From Ryuthela nishihirai (taxonomy: Eukaryota; Arthropoda; Arachnida; Araneae; Heptathelidae), in the NCBI GenBank assembly GCA_038380435.1, contig JAWZYU010000013.1, positions 62,212,946 to 62,276,945 on the forward strand: 64,000 nucleotides of DNA, written 5' to 3'. Every line of letters starts with the position of its first letter. Positions within the stretch are counted from its first letter, which is position 1. The notes beneath the pieces are model-generated. The model did no database searches and was not told where the DNA came from. It was given only the letters and a program-made list of their open reading frames with translations. Made by a program: the position numbers and the translations under genes. This document shows positions 55,890-64,000 of this stretch, piece after piece.

Positions 55890-58245
55890 CAGCAGAGGCA
55901 TTATGGAATAAAAAATGCGTTTTAGGGGTTTAACTTTGATTGCTGAGAACTTCATCGTCTTGCATCGAAAAACATAAGCAGCAACGATGGGTGTAAGCGA
56001 AGCTGCAGAGCTTCCCAACAGGGAATATAAATTCTTCTTAAGGTTTGCATTTGGCGCTACACTTCTATAACTTAAGTCTGTAGAGCTATCGTAGAATTCA
56101 AGAGTGGCTTTTTGAAAGCTTCGATGCAATTGCTGATATATATTATGTGTTATACATGTTATTTTTGTCTACAATATATTATTCTGACTTGCGCATAATG
56201 CTCTGGAATATTTTTTTTTAATCACGAAACTAACAGATGTTCATTCCCCAGTACCTTTCGTTTAACCCTCGGGTTTCTGAAACTGAACTCACTGTGGTCG
56301 TCGGATTTATTTAAAATTGCTTTTACAAAATAAAATAAACATCTTTAAAACCACATCCTGAAATAACTAATGAACGAATATATGTCATGTTATATACAAA
56401 AAGAAAAAGCATTTAATTGTGTTTAATAAAATGGCAAAAATACGAATAAAAATATGATAGGAAAAATGTTTAAAGCATTTTTTAAAAAACATTGCAAAAT
56501 TTTACTATATTCTTTCCCCTTTATCTTTAGTAAAATTTCAAAACTATATATATATATATATATATATTTTCCCGTTTATTCTATATTATTTTATTATTTT
56601 AATATATACAATTCATAATATTATATTATTGATTAAATCGTTCATTTATTTTGTTTTTCCAAAATTAATGTTTTTGCGTATAAACGCATAATACATATTC
56701 CTAAACTTTTGACGATCGGCTAAGCCTTAAGTAAAGCAATGTGATAAAAATAATTTTCCTTTAAAACAAAATAGTTTTAATAAAAATTGAAAACTATATC
56801 AGAAAAGTGATAAAGAACTACGAAAAAAATTTTGAAAGATGTTTCAAAGCATTTAAAGTTGCACTGAAGTAATGAGTTTGAGAATGAGTCGTTATATCAT
56901 AAAGTACGAATAAAAATATGGTAGGTTATATAGTTTTGATTATTATATATAGTTTTTATTACAAAGGTTTAATTCTAAATTCCATCAGAAATTGTGGTTC
57001 AAAATTCGCAATTTCTTGACCTTAATTTGTTTATATGCTTTAGATACAATTAAAAGTATTGATAAATAAAGTCCTACCGTTTAAAAATCCCGTTTTGAGT
57101 AATCCTAATGATGTTCGAACTGCCGTCATTACAAATCATTTCGGATTCGTTTTCGATCGTTAAAAATTAATTATTGTCTGTAATCTCAGTATCCATTTGA
57201 GATGCAATAAAAATAATTTTAGAAGCATTAAAGTAAGTAAAAAAGTCTTTAAAATCGCAAGTCTCCTAAAATATTGATCGAAAGCAAATGTTCGTAGATA
57301 CCGGATGACGCAATTTCCTGTAGTGGAAAAAATCAATACCTTTACGTTTAAAGTTTAGAAAGCATTACTACTCTAGTACAGCTATAAATATCCTAAAATA
57401 TTCAGAACTGCAACCGATCGATAATGTAAGTACGAGACAGCAGAAAAAAAGCATAAACTAACTCGGTGCTGCTTGATGCTGTTTAGGGTGAGTGACTCAT
57501 ACGTTTACTGCAGACTGAAATAGAATTACTTTTAAACATTATCATAATTTTTCAACCGAAATTAACAGGTAAAAATATGTATATCATAGATTTAAATGCT
57601 GTTTTTCCTATTCACAGCGATGTCTTATGAGATCGAAACTTACAACTCCGATCCCTAGAATACGAAACAGGAAAGCTTTTCTTCGGACTTTTAAGTGAAA
57701 AGGCTAAAAATGTAGGGAAATCGTCCAATTATTTGTTACATATTCAAGTCACAAATCTTTAAAAATCTAAAAGGAATTAAATTGTCAATGCATATTTTCC
57801 TAATTAACTTTAAAAAGTGACTCTTGTGAGCCCATAAAGAAAAGCTGTATTCTATATTTCCTAAGCTGATTCTGGTACGCCTCTGAATATTCTTCTATTA
57901 AGCCTAAATAAATTTAAACACTATTTCCTCCGTAACGTGAAATCTTGATTAGCAAAGTATATCATCTAGTATCCTATGTATGTTAAACCTTCTACCTGTG
58001 CCTAGACAGCCGGGCTTCAAGACATCATTGGGAAGGTTTTTCTCGTTGAGACGACCCAATGAATGTGCCAGGAATTTCTTTTCTTTCCCACACTATCGGC
58101 ACTACTCTCCAGGTAGTCCTTTTAATTTGGAAAAGTATTGTTGCTGGTCATTCCCCTCCTTATGTTGCTGCAAGTTGGACATAAACAAACATTCGTCTGA
58201 GAGAGAAAATATTTTACTCACTTTTAACTGAAAAAAAAAATACAG
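55890..58245. other. 2.3 kb AT-rich, nothing recognised
   Basis: (TA)n at about 56547-56570. Open frames are short and without domains. Confidence 0.4.
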
Positions 58246-58249
58246 GCAG

Positions 58250-58925
58250 ACGACATGTCTGAATTTTTTATTTTATTTTTACTTGTTATTCCTTTCCGGG
58301 CACTAATGGCTGTTCATGTCATTTAACTTTTTCTTTATTTTCATCACAGCCGGGAGACATGCATGTATCGTTTATTTTATTTTTTCTGGTTATTTTTGCC
58401 GGGCTGTAATGCCAGTTCATGTCATTTCATTCTGTTTTTATTTTCATCAGAGTCGGGTAACTTGCCTGTTTTTTTTATTTTATTTTTTACTTGTTATTAC
58501 TGCCGAGTTCCAATGCCTCTTCGTATCATTTCATTTAAAATATTATTTTCATCACAGCCGGATATCATGTTTCTATTTTTTATTTTATTTTTATTTGTTA
58601 TTCATGTTGAACTCTAATACATGTTCATGTCATTTCAGTTTATTTTTACTTTCTTCACAGCCAAGCGAAATGCATGTATTTTTTACTTTATTTTTACTTG
58701 TCATTCCTGCCGATTTGTAATGCCTATTCATATTATTCCCTTTTATTAATATTTTCATCATATCCGGGAGAGATGCCTGTACTTTTTATTTTATTTTTAC
58801 TTGTTATACCAGCCAGGGTCCAATGCCTGGTCATGTCAATTTATTTTATTATTTTTTTTCATCAAAGGCGTGCGACATGTGTGTGTGTTGTATTTTTTTT
58901 TCTTGTTTTTCCTGCCGTAAAACTG
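58250..58925. repeat. Minisatellite, period ~103-105 bp, 6+ units
   Basis: Phrases TTTTCATCACAGCCGGGAGA, TTTATTTTATTTTTACTTGT, TATTCCTGCCG and TAATGCCTGTTCATGTCATT repeat with starts at about 58341, 58444, 58549, 58652, 58755 and 58859. The arrays give long hydrophobic open frames that are a by-product of T-richness. Confidence 0.9.
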
Positions 58926-58965
58926 CATAATTATTACTAAATAAAAATATTCCCATCAAACAACT

Positions 58966-59003
58966 GGTTATCACACAGGTCTGACAGAAGCCTGTCAGTT
59001 TAA
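58966..59003 (-). mobile_element. SINE family 1, short remnant
   Basis: ACACAGGTCTGACAGAAGCC and TGTCAGTTTA match the SINE body; ends are missing. Confidence 0.6.
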
Positions 59004-59509
59004 GTCTGTGAAAAATGCAAATTTAGGAAATTCAATAATGGACCGTTATTGAAATTTTTAATGTTGTGTATGAAAAAAAAATCGACAGCTGTAATTTCAT
59101 TCTACAGTAATATACTGAATGTCATTGTATGCTACCGAAAATATATAGTAATTTGTGACGAGTGTTTCGATCTTACGATTATTCTGAATATATCAATCAT
59201 AATAACTCTAAAACAAGACTGTGAGATATTCCCTTAATGCAAAGTAATGCACCTAAATAATATTACTTTAAAGAGGTACTCTTCTGTGTGCTTTGAGTTT
59301 TGCAGTATCTTCTTTAGTTGTTTCCATAGTTAATGTGCTGTACTATTCTGTGTATACGGGGTAGGTTAGCTTACATACAAACCAATGTATTCTAAAATTT
59401 AATTTACTTGTATGACTACAAGAAATCTAAGATCGAATAATAATAGTCGTTGTGTTTATAATAATTCTATTTATATAGAGATGACAGTGAACAAATAATA
59501 TATTGAATT

Positions 59510-59940
59510 TGTTGTAAATGTTATATTTAACAGCAACAGTGCAAGTCTAAAGAAAATTAAGAAATATTGAAATATTATGTACATTAACTTTCCAAATATA
59601 TATCTGTTGTTTTAAATGGTGTGTATACTTTATATACTTTATATATATATATATATTATATATGGTGTATGTAGTTTTTATTCAAATTATAATTAATTTC
59701 TAAATTCTAACGTTAGGCATTGCTGTTGTTAAATATTTAAGGTTCCATAACTCTTTGAATACTAAGGGAATATTATTGAAAATAGACATTTAGATGTATT
59801 GGATTGAAAGTTTTAATTTATATTCAGTCCCATTCTATCATAAAAAAATATCGAAAATCCCATTCGCTCATAAATCTTTTCTTAAAAGTTACAGAGCTTC
59901 GAAGTTATCGTCCAATGACATAACATGGAGGGAAGTGGTC
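59510..59940. mobile_element. Third copy of foldback family F2
   Basis: TTTAACAGCAACAGTGCAAG on the left mirrors GGCATTGCTGTTGTTAAATA on the right; the outer right arm holds GGTTCCATAACTCTTTGAAT, TTACAGAGCTTCGAAGTTAT and CCAATGACATAACATGG, as at 47860-48240 without its SINE. Confidence 0.65.
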
Positions 59941-60404
59941 ATAATTCATTAAACACTGAGTGTATTTATTACTTTATTTTACAACATTTGGTAAGAAAAT
60001 TGTTACAAAATATCTGAACTTACCTATTTTCAGTATGTGAGTGTAAAATGGAATTCTAGAGAATTCAAAATATACCATATATAATTTGAGGTGTAAACCC
60101 AGGTTCCATAGGAAAACAAATGTTTACAATGCAAAAATACAATAATTGCAATTATAAGAGACAATCAAATTATTTATAATTTAAAAAAAGTTTCTGTAAA
60201 TAAAATTCAGGGGGGAGGGAGATTTGTTTTTTTCCCAATATCATATTTGCTGTCGAGCCTCCTCTGAAATTCCTGTCACTCTGATCAGTAGACAAGCACA
60301 GCAAGCACTTCGCCACCAGGATTTTTTTAAATCTATTCTAATGCGAATATCCGTATGTTATTTAATTTTAAGATATTTAATTCACTACAAGTATATATTT
60401 AACA

Positions 60405-60572
60405 ACCGTACCGTGACCGAGTAGTTAGCACGCTTGGCTACTAATCTAAGGAACCTGAGTTCGAGCTCCGGGTAAGGTTTTTCTGCTGAGGTCCCACCAT
60501 TCTCACAGACCTACTATTGCGTATAAACTGTCAGACATCTGTGTCAAGCAGCTGCTTGAGGGTGGTATATAT
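60405..60572 (+). mobile_element. SINE family 1, full-length head, slightly shortened body
   Basis: GACCGAGTAGTTAGCACGC (A-box variant), GAGTTCGAGCTCC (B-box variant), AACTGTCAGACATCTGTGTC and AAGCAGCTGCTTGAGGG, followed by a (TA)n run. Confidence 0.82.
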
Positions 60573-60599
60573 ATATATATATATATTTATATACATATA

Positions 60600-62470
60600 A
60601 TGAATTGCGAAAAAACTGCGAATTTGGCAAAATAGTTTAGTTTACACGGAAAAATAATCCAGATTCTGTATATTGATAATTTATTTTATGAGTTGTAAGT
60701 TGTTCTTGTTTTGGCGTTTTTGACGTTTTAGTGTTACAAAAATCAACTACAACAAAGAATGGGAATCTGGTTTTCAAAGAGAATTAAAATTTTCTTTTAC
60801 CTTTTCTTGCATTCTTTAAAAGCTTTAATTCTAATTAATGCATTACTGGCAAATCGCAAATTATTGTATTTTTTCATTCCGTAAATTTAAAAAGTTATCT
60901 TTCTCGCATTCCTCGGTCAAAAGGAGCAGACTGTTTCTGTCAGCGGAATCTCTCTTAATTTGAATTATCTCTAGACGCCCTACCACCATGATTTGAAATT
61001 TCTACTGTAAATAAATCACTTTCAACATTCGTTAAAAGTTTTGCCTTTTTCATATCTAGTTTCTCTAACAATGCAAATTAAAACTTCCTAACGAACTGAA
61101 AAATGGGAATATATTATTAGCACCAATTCAACAACAAAAAAAGAATTTTCCAATATCTCTTAAAACAAAACATTGCATATTCCACACCCCTTATTGAAAG
61201 GGATCCCTTATTGTTGCAAAGGGAAAAATACACGACCTTCATATTCCACCATCAAAATTTCAAATTTCTATGATTAATATATCATTTACAATATCTGTTT
61301 AAAAGTTTGCAATTTTCAACTCTGATTTTGCATTCTGTTTTAATGCATTGTGAAATTATACTTTTGAGTGAACCATGTGAATCCAACATATCACATAAAG
61401 CGAAACGACGGAAGCTTGCTTAAGGGGAAAATCACGAGAAGTCGACCCTTTTCAGGGAATTTTGGTTTTATTTGCGCCCACTTAAATTTTTTTTCGGCAT
61501 TTTAAAATTAACTCTTAAAACGGGCTAAAAACGCAAAAAAAATCAGTGTAAAATATTGTTCACAAAAAAAATTAAGAGCTGGTGCTTCATCTTTTGTTCC
61601 GTACCTGATACATCAAAGGGTAAAATTCAGAACAGCCATACAGCAAGAAATGTTTTTTTTTTTTTTTTGGGGGGGGGGAGGATAAAATAAATGGCGATGG
61701 AAGTGAAAAATACAGGCAATTTTCTTTTAATTAATTATAATATGTTTAATATTACGTATAATAGAATAACAAATAATATGCAAATAAATCATTATACGAA
61801 AAAATTCTTTAAATCTTAAACTTAGTTTTTAAGGCATCCTACATTTTTGAAAGTGGGAGACTTCGCTATCCCCCAAATTAGACTAAGTAAGACGAACTCA
61901 GAAGCGAACTCGGAAAGAGGAGTTTTCATCTGCTATATTTCAAAATTTATGGCCAATGGACATTTTTGGAAATTCTGAATTTTCTTCTTATAGTGAAAGA
62001 AAGGTTCTTTATAAAACAAAATGTGTATATGAATTAAAATTTAACTGCTAAACCTTATCCTTGGAGCAAACAATGCTTTTCATCCCAATGGTCGAATGAC
62101 TATAGCTCTTCTCTAAAGACGAATGGAACCGGCTACTGGATTGTTTTCAAACTTTGAAAATGAAAAAAAAATGTTAAATATATATTGGTGGGAAACGTAA
62201 AAAAAATTTAGACGCTAATTTCCATAAAATGAGTTTAATTAAAATAACTTATATTATTTTTGCTTTGCTGTAGTTGTTGAAGCTCTATATGGATTCTGTT
62301 TTGCTTGAATATTGTTGTAAAAAACGACTGTGAGAACCGCAAATAAAAGGGGAAAAATAACTTCTTATATTAGCATAAATTAACATCAGAGTTTTGCAAA
62401 GAAATATTCACTGGTTTTTACAAAGACAATAAAGCACACAAAAAATCTGTTGAAAGAAATTGTCTGAGTA
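60600..62470. other. 1.9 kb AT-rich, nothing recognised
   Basis: A T-run and G-run junction lies at about 61652-61678. No coding or repeat match seen. Confidence 0.4.
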
Positions 62471-62475
62471 TTTAC

Positions 62476-62540
62476 CTTTATGCTGCTTTCTAGCTTTAGT
62501 TGTCTGTTTGACGATGATTTCTTCTGTATACTCTTTCTGT
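62476..62540 (-). CDS. Candidate internal host exon
   Basis: The minus strand shows acceptor AATTTTCAG, then 65 nt open in one frame, then donor AAAG|GTAAAT. It reads QKEYTEEIIVKQTTKARKQH, a charged helix. It enters in phase 2 and leaves in phase 1. Other frames are closed. No family is recognised; it may belong to a minus-strand gene that continues to lower coordinates. Confidence 0.4.
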
Positions 62541-62549
62541 CTGAAAATT

Positions 62550-63425
62550 AAAATCTGAAAGCTTCCACTTGTTGCCGGTTCTCGACATGGAGGTAAACGA
62601 CAACTACCGCAACTGGAAGATTTTTATCCTCTTTCACGTTTCTTAAGAGTTAATGGCTAACCTCCACGCCGTGTCTTGCGACACACCCAACTCACCCCAC
62701 AGCCTTTCATGCTCCATAAATTAATCATTCACTGAAAGTCGTCGTCATTGTCTGTCATGTGCTGTCTGATGAGCATTCATCCCCCATCAAAGAAAGAATT
62801 TCTGATAATTTGAAGTCCACCACTTATTGGAATAGTGGAAGCTGCTATTGATAACTAAGTGAAAAGGTCTGCCTTGCAACCTTCTGGGAACGATATGCTT
62901 TTTTCGGACAACATCATTGTTGCTTCCCGTCATTAAACAATCTACCAAGTCCATTCTCTATGTATCTAAACCTTCTCCGCACATTTAAATGATTCCCGAG
63001 GAGTAAGACATCTGGTATATTTAATCCCCGAAAGTTGACGGCTCTGTTCTCTCATTTTCAACTCACTGAGATTACGATGTACTGACGACAAGGTTGGCTT
63101 GATGAGTTGCTTCCAGTGAAATTTTTTGGGAACGAAACAGTGAGGTGGAGTACAGTGGGAAATGCATGAGGCTGATTGAGATTATAACAACAACAAAAGA
63201 GTTATTTATTTATTATATATCAGTAATTGTAAATTTAGTTTTAGTAATTAAATACATTTAAAGAAAAATATTAACTTTTTGAATAATAATGTCGTTTCAG
63301 GCCCCCTTTCGATGTGGCCCCTATCTAAAGCCTAGTATGCCATGCCTTATTAAAATCCGCCCCTGCTGTAAGGGAAATAATTCGGACTTAAATGGTCTGT
63401 AGATCTGAAACTCTCTGCCCTTATT
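62550..63425. other. No gene recognised
   Basis: A slightly less AT-rich block (about 62560-63130) holds no open frame of note. Confidence 0.35.
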
Positions 63426-63430
63426 CAAAC

Positions 63431-63797
63431 CTTTGCAAATTATGTTGATGAGATGAACTCTTTCATTCGAGCTGTTGATCAGACTGGTAGCAGAGTAGGT
63501 TTGGTTATAAACAGAGAAAAAACTAAAGTGATGAAAATTAATCAGGCAGATGGTGCTTCAATTGCTTTGAATGGCTTCCCTCTTGAGCAAGTCTCTCAGT
63601 TTAATTATTTTGGAAGCTATGTAACAGATATTGCTAATGTACGGCATGAGATTAGGAGATGAATAAGGATTGCTGCTAGGACTTTTAAGTACCTATGGAG
63701 AATGTGTAGAAATAGACGTGTTATTCCGAAAGACTGAAATTCGACTGTTTAATAGTTTGGTTCTTTCTGTTTAATGGTTTGGTTCTTTATAGGGTTA
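63431..63797 (+). mobile_element. RTE-like LINE fragment (RT after YADD)
   Basis: Reads VDEMNSFIRAVDQTGSRVGL, INREKTKVMKIN, LEQVSQFNYFGSYVTD and a frame break at the INRR equivalent, stopping in the middle of the segment encoding LYNSLVLSRVSYG. A short local duplication (TTTAATAGTTTGGTTCTTTC / TTTAATGGTTTGGTTCTTTA) marks its end. Confidence 0.8.
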
Positions 63798-64000
63798 GTT
63801 AACCATGCTGAGGGTGCTGACCATATACACCCACTGGACTGGACGGATATATGGCTCTGAGCTTGATTATGGATCCTGATTTTGCTGCACTGGTGGGCTT
63901 CTATGGAGGGAAAATCTTCCGCTGTGTTTTCTGTTTGTTTGTGGGTTGACAGCCCCAAGTGAATATATTCACAGGATATGTTTATCAGCTGCGGGATAAT
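63797..64000 (+). mobile_element. RTE-like LINE 5' UTR, continues beyond window
   Basis: GGTGCTGACCATATACACCC, GAGCTTGATTATGGATCCTG, GGGAAAATCTTCCGCTG and TTTATCAGCTGCGGGATAAT match 34495-34685. It joins directly to the RT fragment on its left. Confidence 0.85.

Noticed and set aside
58316..58940. Hydrophobic open frames of 80-130 codons that look like membrane proteins
   Set aside because: They coincide exactly with a T-rich 104-bp minisatellite and shift with its period; no start context or splice evidence.
62770..62800. Second hammerhead core (CTGATGAGC)
   Set aside because: No GAAA at suitable distance and no closing stems.

Overview
This is a repeat-dominated, AT-rich, non-coding-heavy stretch of an animal nuclear genome. 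There is no operon-like gene packing. Coding traces sit in GT-AG exons or in decayed transposons, and tRNA-derived SINEs, microsatellites and minisatellites are abundant. The combination of RTE-type LINEs with (GAT)n tails, Tc1 and DDxD mariner-like transposons, ZBED5-type hAT elements, an I-type LINE with RNase H and a Gypsy LTR suggests an arthropod, possibly a chelicerate such as a spider. That placement is inference; no species is claimed.

Layout. 0-1.2 kb: C2H2 zinc-finger fragment, then the 3' end of a Gypsy-like element with a 551-bp LTR. 1.35-7.4 kb: an RTE-like LINE split by a second, inverted copy of its own family. 7.5-9.3 kb: SINE remnant and a DDxD mariner-like transposon. 9.9-10.4 kb: MITE-like inverted repeat. 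12.3-13.7 kb: Tc1-like transposon with 28-bp perfect inverted repeats. 14.2-21.2 kb: on the minus strand, two exons of a probable small secreted-protein gene whose long intron holds another RTE copy carrying a SINE, and a 48-bp minisatellite. 23.0-27.8 kb: a compact cassette (CRE plus CCAAT-box promoter, three short ORFs including an exonuclease-like one) running into a 3.2-kb imperfect palindrome. 27.8-32.6 kb: I-type LINE with gag-like ORF1, endonuclease, RT and RNase H. 34.3-41.3 kb: a third long RTE copy with a hAT transposon in its RT motif (perfect 8-bp target duplication); the hAT itself holds a fragment of a REL-endonuclease LINE. 41.9-43.1 kb: complex tandem repeats with tRNA-like units. 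44.3 kb: a hammerhead-ribozyme-like motif. 45.9-48.3 kb: foldback elements. 49-50.4 kb: minisatellites. 50.8-53.5 kb: inverted RTE copy. 54-60.6 kb: SINEs, foldback relatives and a 104-bp minisatellite. 62.5 kb: a candidate host exon. 63.4-64 kb: two more RTE pieces joined head to tail.

How it fits together. Nearly all protein-coding signal belongs to mobile elements, almost all visibly broken. Autonomous partners that could mobilise the SINEs and MITEs are not demonstrable here. The host signal is limited to a few minus-strand exons with splice signals. The least explained unit is the promoter/exonuclease-like/proline-rich cassette adjoining the large palindrome at 23-27.8 kb.
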